Shown piece after piece: positions 34,507-43,896 of a stretch of DNA of 64,000 nucleotides. This DNA comes from an uncultured Lachnospiraceae bacterium (GTDB lineage: Bacteria; Bacillota; Clostridia; Lachnospirales; Lachnospiraceae), in contig CAKREB010000006.1 in the NCBI GenBank assembly GCA_934317005.1, positions 135,895 to 199,894 on the forward strand. Direction: 5' to 3'. Position 1 is the first letter of the stretch; each line of letters opens with the position of its first letter. A program made the position numbers and the translations under genes. The notes under the pieces were generated by a model. The model saw only the letters and a program-made list of their open reading frames with translations, had not been told where the DNA came from and did not search any database.

Positions 34507-35502
34507 TTAGTAGTGCTTGAAGAGCCATTTACCGGCTTTGGTCAGATCAGAGTCCTTCCATCCACTCACTTTGCTGCAGGATGCTTTGATCAGAGCACTT
34601 GTTTCGTTCTTATTTGAAAGACTCCAGCACACTCTGCCGATTTTGTAATGATTAAGCAGATTTATCCATTTTGCCGCCTGCTTGAGATTGACTTTTCCAC
34701 TACCGGAAGCCTCACTCAGACCAAACTCAGATACGATTACCGGAAGCTTGCGCTTCATGGCTGCTTTCAGGGTATTTCGCATGTTATCGGTATGAGTGGA
34801 AGCGTAGAAGTGGAAAGCATAGACAATATTATTTCCCTTTAAAGGCTTATCTGCAGCCTGCAGGATTTCCTGACTCCATGTTGGCGTACCTACGATAATG
34901 ATTGCCTTTTTGTTGACGCTTCGAATGGTTTTGATGATGCTGTTTGCATAGCTGCGGATATTTTTCCAGCTTCCATCATAACCATTTGGCTCATTACAGA
35001 TTTCAAAAATAACATTATTGTGATTAGAATATTTTTTGGCGGTTTTCTTAAAAAATGTCTTGGCTTCACTTTTATGCTTCAAAGGATTTCCGTCACTTAG
35101 AACATGCCAGTCAATAATCGCATACATTCCGAGGTCAGTTGCATAGCTGACCCCCTTATCGATCAGAGCCTCCAGTTTTTTTCGATTGGCGGCATCACCG
35201 GTGCAGTATCCGTTGTATTCTTCCGTGTACATGGCAAGACGGATTGTGTTTACGCCACGCTTTTTTAAGGATTGAAATGCTTTTTTATTGACATATTGTG
35301 GATACCAGGACAAACCATGTGTTGAGATTCCCTTGATTACGAATGGTTTTCCACTCTTGTTTACAATTTTTCCGCCTTTTACCTGTAACTGTCCGTTTTT
35401 AGATACACTGGAAGCGCTGACTGTTTTGGTATAGCCAAAGCAGCAAAGGGAAAACAGTAGCAGGAAAAGCAGGCTTCGAAATGTTGTGCTGTATTTTTTC
35501 AT
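34507..35502 (-). CDS. Secreted GH5 endoglucanase-like glycoside hydrolase
   Basis: The 331-residue protein has a signal peptide (residues 1-30, cleaved near VSA-SS) and a single GH5 barrel. The acid/base is Glu171 in ICNEPNG, the nucleophile is Glu259 in VSEFG, and IDWH (130-133) is conserved. It should cut beta-1,4-glucans outside the cell, releasing oligosaccharides for uptake. No carbohydrate-binding module, dockerin or anchor is seen. ATG 35502 has GAGGAG upstream. It is probably read from xylB's downstream region or its own promoter. Confidence 0.9.
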   Translation of the reverse strand: MKKYSTTFRSLLFLLLFSLCCFGYTKTVSASSVSKNGQLQVKGGKIVNKSGKPFVIKGISTHGLSWYPQYVNKKAFQSLKKRGVNTIRLAMYTEEYNGYCTGDAANRKKLEALIDKGVSYATDLGMYAIIDWHVLSDGNPLKHKSEAKTFFKKTAKKYSNHNNVIFEICNEPNGYDGSWKNIRSYANSIIKTIRSVNKKAIIIVGTPTWSQEILQAADKPLKGNNIVYAFHFYASTHTDNMRNTLKAAMKRKLPVIVSEFGLSEASGSGKVNLKQAAKWINLLNHYKIGRVCWSLSNKNETSALIKASCSKVSGWKDSDLTKAGKWLFKHY

Positions 35503-35524
35503 AAGTTTTCTCCTCAATCTGAAA

Positions 35525-35570
35525 ACAGCCGTAACAATAGGCTATTACTTGGGTTTATTGTTACGGCTGT
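35525..35570 (-). terminator. Terminator of xylB (minus strand)
   Basis: Fifteen-base perfect arms (ACAGCCGTAACAATA and complement) are followed on the minus strand by TTTTC. The T-run is short, so read-through into the GH5 gene is possible. Confidence 0.65.
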
Positions 35571-35595
35571 CTGTTACTTTACATTGTGTGAACTA

Positions 35596-37125
35596 TTATA
35601 GTTCGGCAAGTTCTTTATACTCATCCTTTAAGCAGGTATAAAGCTTTTTGTAAATCTGATGGTATTTGTCGTATTCTTTTGTATTTGCAGCATTTGGTTT
35701 GCATTCCTTTGCAGGATCTTTGTGGATCATCTTGCGGCATGCTGACTCAACGCTGTCGTAAAGTCCGGCACCGACACCGGCAAGAATAGCGACTCCGAGT
35801 GCAGGGCCTTCTGTAGCAGTTACGGTGTTGACATCACAGCCAAACATATCTGCCATCATCTGACGCTGTACGGCGTTTTTAGCTCCACCACCACATGCCA
35901 TCATATCGTTTACAGTAACACCCATCTCTGTAAGGATATCCTTGCAGTCTGTCAGTGAGTAACTGATACCTTCCATAACGGCGCGGACAATATCTTTCTT
36001 TGTGTGCATGCTGGATAGACCAAACAGAACACCACGGCAGTTTGCATCCAGATGTGGAGTACGTTCTCCGTTCAGGTAAGGAAGATAGATCAATTTGTTT
36101 GCACCGATTGGAGTTTCTTCCACTGCTTTGTTGATCAGTTCAAATTCACTACAGCCCTGTTCTTCTGCTTCGCGTCTAAATTCTGTTCCCATGTTGTCAA
36201 GATACCATGCCAGAGAATATCCGGCAGCCTGTGTTACACCCATGACATGCCATGCGCCCGGAACTGCACAGCAGAAAGTGTGGACACGACCCTTTGGATC
36301 AATGGAAATGTCACTGGAGTGAGCAAATACGACACCGCTGGTTCCGATTGTTGTAAATGCCTTACCATCCTCGACTACACCAGTACCGACAGCAGCAGCG
36401 GCATTATCGCCGGCACCACCGACTACTACAGTAGAAGTAGAGAGACCGGTTTTTTCTGCGATTTCAGGAAGGATTGTTCCTGTAACTTCCGGTGATTCAT
36501 ATACCTTAGCAAGAAGACTCTTGTCGATATCAAGCTTTTCTAAGACTTCATCAGACCACTGACGCTTTGGCACATCTAAAAGCTGCATACCGGAAGCATC
36601 AGAAACCTCGGTAGCAAACTCTCCAGTTAAAATGTAGCGTACATAATCCTTTGGAAGAAGGATATGTTTACACTTTGCATAATTTTCAGGTTCGTGGTTG
36701 CGTACCCATAAGATTTTAGAAGCAGTGAAGCCTGTCAGGGCAGGATTTGCCGTAATCTCGATCAGGCGCTTTGCACCGACCTTTTCTGTGATCTCTTCAC
36801 ATTCTTTTTCTGTACGCTGATCACACCAGATGATGGAAGGACGGATCACGTCACCTTTTTCGTCGAGCATAACCAGTCCATGCATCTGTCCGGAGATACC
36901 AAGTCCTTTGATATCATCTCCGCTGACATTAGCTTCTTTTACTACCTTTGCGATAGTTTCCAATGCAGCATCACGCCAGTCCTCAGGCTTTTGCTCAGCC
37001 CAGCCGTTGTGTGGTGTGTAGAGTGGATAATCTTTGCTGGCAGAAGCGATTACTTCGCCGTTTTCGTCAAAAAGAACTGTCTTTGTTGATGATGTACCTA
37101 AATCAATACCAATTAAATAATTCAT
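35596..37125 (-). CDS. xylB: Xylulokinase
   Basis: XylB phosphorylates D-xylulose to xylulose 5-phosphate. The 509-residue FGGY-family kinase begins YLIGIDLGTSSTKTVLFDE. It has the xylulokinase-specific GISGQMHGLVMLD, IWCDQRTEKECEEI, GGAGDNAAAAVGTG and FTTIGTSGVVF. ATG 37125 has GAGG seven bases upstream; longer starts overlap the ribosome site. No xylA is nearby; the neighbouring isomerase belongs to the fucose/arabinose family, so the in vivo substrate is open. Confidence 0.92.
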   Translation of the reverse strand: MNYLIGIDLGTSSTKTVLFDENGEVIASASKDYPLYTPHNGWAEQKPEDWRDAALETIAKVVKEANVSGDDIKGLGISGQMHGLVMLDEKGDVIRPSIIWCDQRTEKECEEITEKVGAKRLIEITANPALTGFTASKILWVRNHEPENYAKCKHILLPKDYVRYILTGEFATEVSDASGMQLLDVPKRQWSDEVLEKLDIDKSLLAKVYESPEVTGTILPEIAEKTGLSTSTVVVGGAGDNAAAAVGTGVVEDGKAFTTIGTSGVVFAHSSDISIDPKGRVHTFCCAVPGAWHVMGVTQAAGYSLAWYLDNMGTEFRREAEEQGCSEFELINKAVEETPIGANKLIYLPYLNGERTPHLDANCRGVLFGLSSMHTKKDIVRAVMEGISYSLTDCKDILTEMGVTVNDMMACGGGAKNAVQRQMMADMFGCDVNTVTATEGPALGVAILAGVGAGLYDSVESACRKMIHKDPAKECKPNAANTKEYDKYHQIYKKLYTCLKDEYKELAEL

Positions 37126-37133
37126 TTCATGCC

Positions 37134-37180
37134 TCATTTCTGCACACATTTTTTACAAATAAGGTTTATGCGGGTGTGCA
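37134..37180 (-). promoter_or_regulatory. Inverted-repeat leader of xylB
   Basis: On the minus strand TGCACAC (37174-37180) and GTGTGCA (37141-37147) flank 26 bases, running straight into GAAATGAGG. The arrangement is the same as before the genes starting at 24453 and 53620. Confidence 0.5.
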
Positions 37181-37244
37181 CCAGCCATAAATCTTTTCTA
37201 CATAAAAAATTATGTAATGATATCCTGTATTTCTTTTCTGTCAA

Positions 37245-37280
37245 AAAGAGGGACAATGGCGGTAACGCCATCGCCCCTCG
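37245..37280 (-). terminator. Terminator of the fucose/arabinose-family isomerase gene
   Basis: GAGGGGCGATGGCG / CGCCATTGTCCCTC, with minor bulges, is followed on the minus strand by TTTTT. Confidence 0.8.
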
Positions 37281-37343
37281 GCAAATATCCCATATATGGT
37301 TTTTCTTAAAGTGAGATCACTTTCTTCTGTGAAAAATCCACGC

Positions 37344-38834
37344 TTAAGCGAATGGGTTCTCTGTCTTGTAAAGCATTCCCTTAGGCTGGTTAAAGCCGAT
37401 TTCGTCTACATCTACTCCGATGTATTTGAATACTTCGTATAAAGTCTTACCAAAGTGACCAAATGCAACAGCACCATGATGAGGGTAGTTACCTTCGATC
37501 AATACATGGCGGTAGAAACGTCCCATCTCAGGAATCGCAAAAATTCCGATAGAACCGAATGAACGTGTTGCAACAGGAAGAACTTCACCCTGTGCGATGT
37601 AAGCACGAAGCTTTGCGTCGGCTGTGCTCTGAAGACGGAAGAATGTAATGTCACCAGGTACGATGTCACCCTCTAATGTTCCGTTTGTAACTTCAACAGG
37701 AAGAGAACGGGCCATGATCATCTGATTCTTCATCTCGCAGAATGCAAGCTTGTTAGAAGCTGTATTTCCACAATGGAATCCCATAAATGTATCTTTCAAT
37801 GTGTAATCGAACTTGCCCTTGATGTCTTCTTCGTAAATATCAGGAGTAACTGTATTGTTGATATCAAGAAGTGTAACAGCATCTTCGCTGACAACAGTTC
37901 CGATAAACTCACTTAATGCACCGTAGATATCAACCTCGCAGGAAACAGGAATACCACGCTTTGTAAGGCGGCTGTTTACATAACAAGGTACGAAACCAAA
38001 CTGTGTCTGGAATGCAGGCCAGCACTTTCCGGCGATTGCAACATATTTGCGATAACCCTTATGATCCTTGATCCAGTCGAGAAGAGTAAGCTCATACTGT
38101 GCTAACTTTTCAAGAATCTCAGGCTTTTTGTTACCTGCACCAAGTTCTGCTTCCATATCCTTTACAACATCAGCGATACGGGCATCTCCTGCATGGTTGT
38201 TATATGCTTCGAAAAGATCAAGCTCAGAGTTTTCTTCAATCTCAACACCGAGGTTGTAAAGCTGCTTGATAGGAGCGTTACAAGCTAAGAAGTTCAATGG
38301 ACGAGGACCGAAGCTGATGATCTTTAAGTCATTTAATGCAACCACCGCACGTGCGATCGGTACAAAGTCATGAATCATATCAGCACATTCCTCAGCGCTT
38401 CCTACAGGATACTCTGGGATGTAAGCCTTTGTGTTGCGAAGCTTTAAGTTGTAGCTGGCATTGAGCATACCACAGTATGCATCACCACGTCCCTGGATCA
38501 GACCGCCGTCCTTTGAAGTTTCTTCAGCAGCAGCAACGAACATCTTTGGTCCGTCAAAGTGCTTAGCAAGGAGTGTTTCGGAAATCTCAGGTCCGAAGTT
38601 TCCTAAGTATACACAGAGTGCATTACAGCCGGCTTTCTTGATGTCCTCAAGAGCCTGTACCATATGGATCTCGCTTTCAACGATACATACAGGACATTCG
38701 TAGATATCCTCTGTGTTGTATTTGTCAGTATATGCTTTTACTAAATTTTTTCTACGGTCTACAGAAAGTGATTCTGGGAAACAGTCTCTACTTACTGCTA
38801 CGATACCGATTTTGATCTTTGGCATGTTTTCCAT
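37344..38834 (-). CDS. L-fucose/L-arabinose isomerase family protein
   Basis: The protein of about 496 residues has the family's N-terminal Rossmann-like domains (KIKIGIVAVSRDCFPESLS, NALCVYLGNFGPE). The C-terminal part contains VSCEVDIYGALSEF, FMGFHCGNTASNKL and NYPHHGAVAFGHFG. Members interconvert aldoses and ketoses with Mn. It is distinct from the true FucI encoded divergently. Placed upstream of xylB on the same strand, it may form the ketose that XylB phosphorylates. ATG 38834 is chosen for spacing from GGATGG; 38846 is also possible. Confidence 0.8.
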   Translation of the reverse strand: MENMPKIKIGIVAVSRDCFPESLSVDRRKNLVKAYTDKYNTEDIYECPVCIVESEIHMVQALEDIKKAGCNALCVYLGNFGPEISETLLAKHFDGPKMFVAAAEETSKDGGLIQGRGDAYCGMLNASYNLKLRNTKAYIPEYPVGSAEECADMIHDFVPIARAVVALNDLKIISFGPRPLNFLACNAPIKQLYNLGVEIEENSELDLFEAYNNHAGDARIADVVKDMEAELGAGNKKPEILEKLAQYELTLLDWIKDHKGYRKYVAIAGKCWPAFQTQFGFVPCYVNSRLTKRGIPVSCEVDIYGALSEFIGTVVSEDAVTLLDINNTVTPDIYEEDIKGKFDYTLKDTFMGFHCGNTASNKLAFCEMKNQMIMARSLPVEVTNGTLEGDIVPGDITFFRLQSTADAKLRAYIAQGEVLPVATRSFGSIGIFAIPEMGRFYRHVLIEGNYPHHGAVAFGHFGKTLYEVFKYIGVDVDEIGFNQPKGMLYKTENPFA

Positions 38835-39194
38835 GATTTCGACCATCCTTTCTTTTATAAATGTTCTCATTCTTTAAATAAAAATATTAGCGATTATGAC
38901 AGCTTAAAATGTGGGTGAAGCTGTCGGACACGCTCTACTTTTATTCTATTATATTTATGGTGATTTTGCAATAAAAAAGCAAAAAATAAATGGAAAAAAA
39001 GTGTTTTTGTCGTGCAATTTTCACAAAGCTGTAGTATAATCATCTTAGCATTTGAAAAAAGTGCATAAAAAATGACTAAAATCCGTTTGTAGCTCTTTTC
39101 AAAAAGAAAAGAGGGCATGGATGAGATGGAACAATAATATTTTGGAAAAGGCAGGGAGAAGCCTGCCATGATGGGAAAGGATGGAGAACAACAG
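38835..39194. other. Divergent intergenic region between the two isomerases
   Basis: It holds a TATAAT at 39035-39040 toward fucI with a weak -35 and a CTCTTTTC / GAAAAGAG hairpin (39093-39113). AT-rich sequence lies toward the minus-strand gene. No regulator gene or clear catabolite element was found. Confidence 0.4.
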
Positions 39195-40988
39195 ATGGCA
39201 GAAAGCAGATTGATAGGAGATTACCCGGTTATCGGAATTCGTCCGACGATTGATGGACGAAGGGGCCCTTTAAAGGTTCGCGAATCTTTGGAGGAGCAGA
39301 CAATGAATATGGCAAAAAGTGCAGCGGAGCTTTTTCGTACGAATCTGAAGTATTCCAATGGAGAGCCGGTTAAGGTTATCATTGCGGATACAACGATTGG
39401 ACGTGTGGCAGAAGCAGCAGCGTGTGCGGATAAGTTCAGAAAAGAAGGAGTAGACATTACGCTGACAGTTACTCCGTGCTGGTGCTATGGCTCTGAAACA
39501 ATGGATATGGATAAAAATACGATCAAAGGTGTCTGGGGATTCAATGGAACAGAAAGACCCGGTGCCGTATATCTGGCAGCTGTTTTGGCAGCACATGCCC
39601 AGAAAGGTCTTCCTGCGTTTGGTATCTATGGAAAAGATGTGCAGGAGGCAGATGCGACCGAGATTCCTGAGGATGTACAGGTGAAGCTGCTTCGCTTTGG
39701 CCGTGCGGCTGTTGCTGCCGCAACGATGCGTGGCAAGTCATATCTGCAGATCGGTTCGGTTACGATGGGAATTGCAGGATCTATTATCGATCCGTCCTTT
39801 ATAGAGGAATATTTAGGTATGCGTGTAGAGTCTGTTGATGAGGTTGAGATCATTCGACGCATGACAGAAGGCATCTATGATGAAGAAGAGTTTGATAAAG
39901 CTCTTTCATGGACAAAGTCACACTGCCGCGAAGGCTGGGATAAGAATCCGGAGTTTGTAAAGCGTTCGGATGAACAGAAGGATCGTGACTGGGAGTTCGT
40001 TGTAAAGATGATGTGCATTATGAAGGATCTGATGAATGGTAATGCAAATCTTCCGGAGGGCAGGGAAGAAGAGGCAGTTGGTCACAATGCTCTGGCTGCC
40101 GGTTTCCAGGGACAAAGACAGTGGACAGACTTCTATCCAAACGGTGATTTTGCAGAAGCTTTGATGAATTCTTCCTTTGACTGGAATGGAGCAAGAGAAC
40201 CTTATATTCTTGCAACAGAAAATGATACTTTAAACGGTCTTGGCATGCTTTTCATGAAACTGCTGACAGGCCGTGCGCAGATTTTTGCAGATGTCCGTAC
40301 ATATTGGAGTCCGGATGCGGTAAAGAAGGCAACGGGATATGAGTTAGAGGGTGTTGCAAAAGAGGCAGGTGGCTTCCTGCATCTGATCAACTCCGGCGCA
40401 GCGTGTCTGGATGCCTGCGGCGAGGTAAAGGATGAAAACGGAGAAGGTATTATGAAGCCTTTCTGGGAGATGACAGAGGAAGATCAGAAGGCGTGTCTGG
40501 ATGCTACGGAATGGTGTGCAGCAGATAATGGATACTTCCGTGGTGGCGGATTCTCATCCCGCTATCTGACAAGAGCAACGATGCCTGCAACCATGATCCG
40601 TCTAAATCTTGTCAAGGGACTTGGCCCGGTTTTACAGATCTGTGAGGGATATACCGTAGAGCTTCCGGATGAAGTTTCTGATAAGCTTTGGAAGCGTACG
40701 GATTATACATGGCCTTGTACATGGTTTGCACCACGTACAACAGGTGAAGGTGCTTTTAAGACGGCATATGATGTTATGAATAACTGGGGTGCAAACCACG
40801 GTGCGATCAGTTATGGACATATCGGTGCTGATCTGATCACACTGGCATCTATTCTTCGTATTCCGGTGTGCATGCACAATGTACCGGAGGAGGATATTTT
40901 CCGTCCGGCTGCATGGAACGCTTTTGGCATGGATAAGGAAGGACAGGATTTCCGTGCATGCGCAGCATATGGTCCAATGTATAAATAA
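39195..40988 (+). CDS. fucI: L-fucose isomerase
   Basis: FucI converts L-fucose to L-fuculose with Mn. The 597-residue protein follows E. coli FucI closely throughout: IGIRPTIDGRRG, VRESLEEQTMNMAKS, TVTPCWCYGSETMDMD, WGFNGTERPGAVYLAA, FADVRTYWSP and LRIPVCMHNV. The catalytic Glu and Asp lie in TENDTLNG and FADVRTYW. ATG 39195 has GGAG upstream; ATG 39168/39171 would add nine or eight residues. No fuculokinase or aldolase is adjacent, so the rest of the pathway lies elsewhere. Confidence 0.96.
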   Translation: MAESRLIGDYPVIGIRPTIDGRRGPLKVRESLEEQTMNMAKSAAELFRTNLKYSNGEPVKVIIADTTIGRVAEAAACADKFRKEGVDITLTVTPCWCYGSETMDMDKNTIKGVWGFNGTERPGAVYLAAVLAAHAQKGLPAFGIYGKDVQEADATEIPEDVQVKLLRFGRAAVAAATMRGKSYLQIGSVTMGIAGSIIDPSFIEEYLGMRVESVDEVEIIRRMTEGIYDEEEFDKALSWTKSHCREGWDKNPEFVKRSDEQKDRDWEFVVKMMCIMKDLMNGNANLPEGREEEAVGHNALAAGFQGQRQWTDFYPNGDFAEALMNSSFDWNGAREPYILATENDTLNGLGMLFMKLLTGRAQIFADVRTYWSPDAVKKATGYELEGVAKEAGGFLHLINSGAACLDACGEVKDENGEGIMKPFWEMTEEDQKACLDATEWCAADNGYFRGGGFSSRYLTRATMPATMIRLNLVKGLGPVLQICEGYTVELPDEVSDKLWKRTDYTWPCTWFAPRTTGEGAFKTAYDVMNNWGANHGAISYGHIGADLITLASILRIPVCMHNVPEEDIFRPAAWNAFGMDKEGQDFRACAAYGPMYK

Positions 40989-41029
40989 TACATAGATTAA
41001 AAAATAGTATATATTTTAACAGCGAAAAA

Positions 41030-41091
41030 GGATATCTGACAATGTCCCGATGTTACCATAATAACATTGGGAAGTCAGGTATTCTTTTTTT
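41030..41091 (+). terminator. Terminator of fucI
   Basis: A long stem (ATATCTGAC / GTCAGGTAT outer, CCGATGTTA / TAACATTGG inner) runs into a seven-T tract. Confidence 0.85.
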
Positions 41092-41168
41092 ATGTTATAT
41101 GCTATAATCGAATGAACATAAGAGAAGGATACATGTATTGCCTGAAAAAGAGTAAAGGTGTGAGAAAA

Positions 41169-41654
41169 ATGAGGACGGATATTGTTGTTGGAATTGCGGA
41201 CATGAAGGTGATCAAAGGGGAAGGGACCATCGTGACGTATGCGCTGGGTTCCTGCGTTGGAATCTGTATGTATGAAGAGGGGAGCGGACTGGGCGGTATG
41301 GTGCATGCGATGCTGCCGGATTCTGCGCACGCTCTGGCTTTGACGAGTCTGGAAAAATATGTAGATACAGGAATTGATAAATTATACCGTACACTTTGTC
41401 ATATGGGGGCGGATAGAACACGCCTGCGGGCGAAGCTGATTGGCGGGGCAAAGATGTTTGAATACAGAACAGTGGCAGATGAAGTCGATATTGGTACGGC
41501 GAATGTACTGCAGGCAAAAAAGCTTTTGCGAAAACTGGGAGTGGCGCTGGTCTGTGAGGTGACAGGCGGTATGGTGGGCAGAACGATACGGTTCCAACCG
41601 ACAACAGGTAAAGTTATGATACAATCAACAGACCAGAAGGTTCAGGTGATTTAA
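41169..41654 (+). CDS. cheD: Chemoreceptor glutamine deamidase CheD
   Basis: CheD deamidates glutamines of chemoreceptors and helps adaptation with CheC. The 161-residue protein has the catalytic motif TYALGSCVGICMY (Cys), GGMVHAMLP (His) and the AKLIGGAKMF segment. AAGGTGTGAG precedes ATG 41169, and a TATAAT lies at 41103-41108. It is followed closely by a MoxR-transglutaminase operon, not by chemotaxis genes. The PocR-MCP protein at 31.3 kb is the only receptor-like protein in the window. Confidence 0.93.
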   Translation: MRTDIVVGIADMKVIKGEGTIVTYALGSCVGICMYEEGSGLGGMVHAMLPDSAHALALTSLEKYVDTGIDKLYRTLCHMGADRTRLRAKLIGGAKMFEYRTVADEVDIGTANVLQAKKLLRKLGVALVCEVTGGMVGRTIRFQPTTGKVMIQSTDQKVQVI

Positions 41655-41686
41655 TATACAAAATTGAGGGATATATGGAGGGAAAC

Positions 41687-42643
41687 ATGGACGAAAAAAA
41701 TCAAATGTGGTATGAGCAGGCGGCTCAGGTAATGGCACAGGTAAAGCGTGCTGTGATCGGAAAGGACGAATGTGTCAGAAAGACAATGGCGGCAATCTTA
41801 GCCGGAGGACATATTTTGATCGATGATATACCGGGAGTAGGAAAAACGACATTAGCATTGGCTTTTTCAAAGGTGATGGCATTAGAATGTAATAGAGTAC
41901 AGTTTACGCCGGATGTGCTGCCGTCGGATATTTTAGGCTTTTCGATGTATCAGCAGCAAAGTGGAAGCTTTGCGTATCAGCCGGGAGCAGTAATGTGTAA
42001 TCTTTTTTTGGGAGATGAGATCAATCGTACTTCTCCTAAGACGCAGTCAGCACTTTTAGAGGTGATGGAAGAGGGGAAGGTTACCGTAGATGGCGTTACA
42101 AGGCAGGTGCCGGAGCCGTTTGTTGTAATCGCAACGGAAAATCCGACAGGAAGTGTTGGAACGCAGATGCTTCCTGAGTCGCAGATGGATCGTTTTATGC
42201 TGTGCATGACGATGGGATATCCTGATCTGGAAGATGAGATTGCGATTGCAAAGGGAAAAAGCGGTGGCGCCGACATTGATACATTGGAAAATGTGTTGAA
42301 TGCCGGAAAACTTCTTACGATGCAAAAAGTAGTTGAGGAAGTTTATGTGGATGATAAGATTTATGAATATATCTGTCAGCTTGTGAAAAAAACAAGAGAA
42401 AATCCGTATATTGAACTGGGAATCAGTCCGCGTGGAACGATTGCGCTGGTAAAAATGGCAAAGGCAAATGCTTTTTTGTCGGAGAGAGATTATGTTGTAC
42501 CGGAGGATGTGGAAGAGATTTTCTTAGATGTGACAGCACACAGAATATTACTCAACGCAAAGGCAAGAGTGGGGCATGTAACGGCTCGTGATGTGTTGTG
42601 GCAGATTCTCGAGAAGGAAAAGAAACCGGCAGTTTATCGTTAG
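41687..42643 (+). CDS. MoxR-family AAA+ ATPase
   Basis: The 318-residue AAA+ protein has Walker A DDIPGVGKTT, Walker B FLGDEINR (LFLGDEINRTSPK), sensor VIATENPTGSVGTQMLPESQ and a C-terminal lid. MoxR proteins act as chaperones that help assemble or activate partner complexes. The adjacent DUF58 and transglutaminase genes are the standard companions. ATG 41687 follows GGAGGG. The DUF58 gene starts 27 bases downstream, making one operon. Confidence 0.93.
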   Translation: MDEKNQMWYEQAAQVMAQVKRAVIGKDECVRKTMAAILAGGHILIDDIPGVGKTTLALAFSKVMALECNRVQFTPDVLPSDILGFSMYQQQSGSFAYQPGAVMCNLFLGDEINRTSPKTQSALLEVMEEGKVTVDGVTRQVPEPFVVIATENPTGSVGTQMLPESQMDRFMLCMTMGYPDLEDEIAIAKGKSGGADIDTLENVLNAGKLLTMQKVVEEVYVDDKIYEYICQLVKKTRENPYIELGISPRGTIALVKMAKANAFLSERDYVVPEDVEEIFLDVTAHRILLNAKARVGHVTARDVLWQILEKEKKPAVYR

Positions 42644-42669
42644 ACAAGAGAAAATGGGTTGAGGGACAT

Positions 42670-43833
42670 ATGAAAAAAGCAATTACATTTATTGTGACGA
42701 TTGTGTTCACATTTTATATGGCTGTTATTTATAACAGTAATACAGTTCTTTTTCTTGCATTTGTGGAAATTTTTCTGGGAAGTGTGTTACTTTTGTGGAA
42801 TCTTTGGAGTGTTTTTCATCTGGAAGTGGAAATGAAGGTACCAATTGGGATTGCAGAGAAGAAAAAGAAAATACCGGTCTGCATTGCGGTAATAAATAGA
42901 AGCATATTGCCGGCAGGGGAAGTAAAGCTCTGTCTTCGGGAGCAATATGCACTGACAGGACAGCGTGGAAAAAGCAGGGTGACGGTATCTGTAGAAGGGC
43001 GAAAGCGCGGTGAAAAAAGTGGAAAGACGGAATTGCATATGATGTGGGAGCCGGAACATGTCGGAATGGTTACGTTAGCTATTAGACGGGGTTTTTGTTG
43101 TGATCCTTTGAAGATATTCAGGCTGCCGATAGGGAAAAAGCGGTGCCGTACAGAAGAGATTATTACGATTCTGCCAAAGCGCTATGCCGTGCCGCTGGAG
43201 ATTGTGGCGAAGGAACGGCAAGAGGGATATATGGAACCGGATGTTTTGTCAAATGGTCGTTATAACGATGGCAGAGATAGTTTTCAGATACGAGAATACC
43301 GTGCGGGAGATCCTATGCGTGATATACACTGGAAATTATCGGCAAAGGAAAATACGTGGATGATTAGAGAGTATGAACCGCGGTTAGAAGATGTTGTGAC
43401 TTTTATGATTGATCTGTCTGATACAGATATAGCACAGGCGGGAGAAAAAAACAGGAGAAGACTGCGAAAGAAAATGGCGTGGAATCAGGAGGCGGTACTT
43501 AGTGTAGTTTTATCTATTGTAGAGAGTCTGTATCATGCCAAGTGTGAATGCTGTGTGGTCTGGTATAACCATCAGGAAAACAGAGTCAGACAATGCTATA
43601 TCACACAGGAAGAGGATATTTATGCGCTTCCGGAAAAGCTTGGCTGTCTGAGTTATCTGACCGGGGAGTATGATCTGCAGATAGAATATGAACAGGTCAA
43701 TTGTGGCAGACAGGCAGGCAGACGGCTTATATTAGACCGTGTTTTACAGCTTCGGAGTGATGATGGACAGAATATCGTATATTCGGCTGATAATCTGGAA
43801 GAAACGCTGACATCACAGATACTTTGGCTGTAA
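42670..43833 (+). CDS. DUF58 membrane protein
   Basis: The 387-residue protein has two N-terminal membrane helices (about 5-45) and an Ig-like beta region. The DUF58 core follows (GRYNDGRDSFQIREYRAGDP, then MRDIHWKLSAKENTWMIREY) with a vWA-like tail (FMIDLSDTD). It partners with MoxR. ATG 42670 has GAGGG upstream. Its exact role is unknown, and the family probably works at the cell envelope. Confidence 0.9.
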   Translation: MKKAITFIVTIVFTFYMAVIYNSNTVLFLAFVEIFLGSVLLLWNLWSVFHLEVEMKVPIGIAEKKKKIPVCIAVINRSILPAGEVKLCLREQYALTGQRGKSRVTVSVEGRKRGEKSGKTELHMMWEPEHVGMVTLAIRRGFCCDPLKIFRLPIGKKRCRTEEIITILPKRYAVPLEIVAKERQEGYMEPDVLSNGRYNDGRDSFQIREYRAGDPMRDIHWKLSAKENTWMIREYEPRLEDVVTFMIDLSDTDIAQAGEKNRRRLRKKMAWNQEAVLSVVLSIVESLYHAKCECCVVWYNHQENRVRQCYITQEEDIYALPEKLGCLSYLTGEYDLQIEYEQVNCGRQAGRRLILDRVLQLRSDDGQNIVYSADNLEETLTSQILWL

Positions 43834-43896
43834 TGGAAACGGGCTGTGTGCTGTAACAGACAAAATATGGCTTATACAGTAGGAGATGAGGGGACG

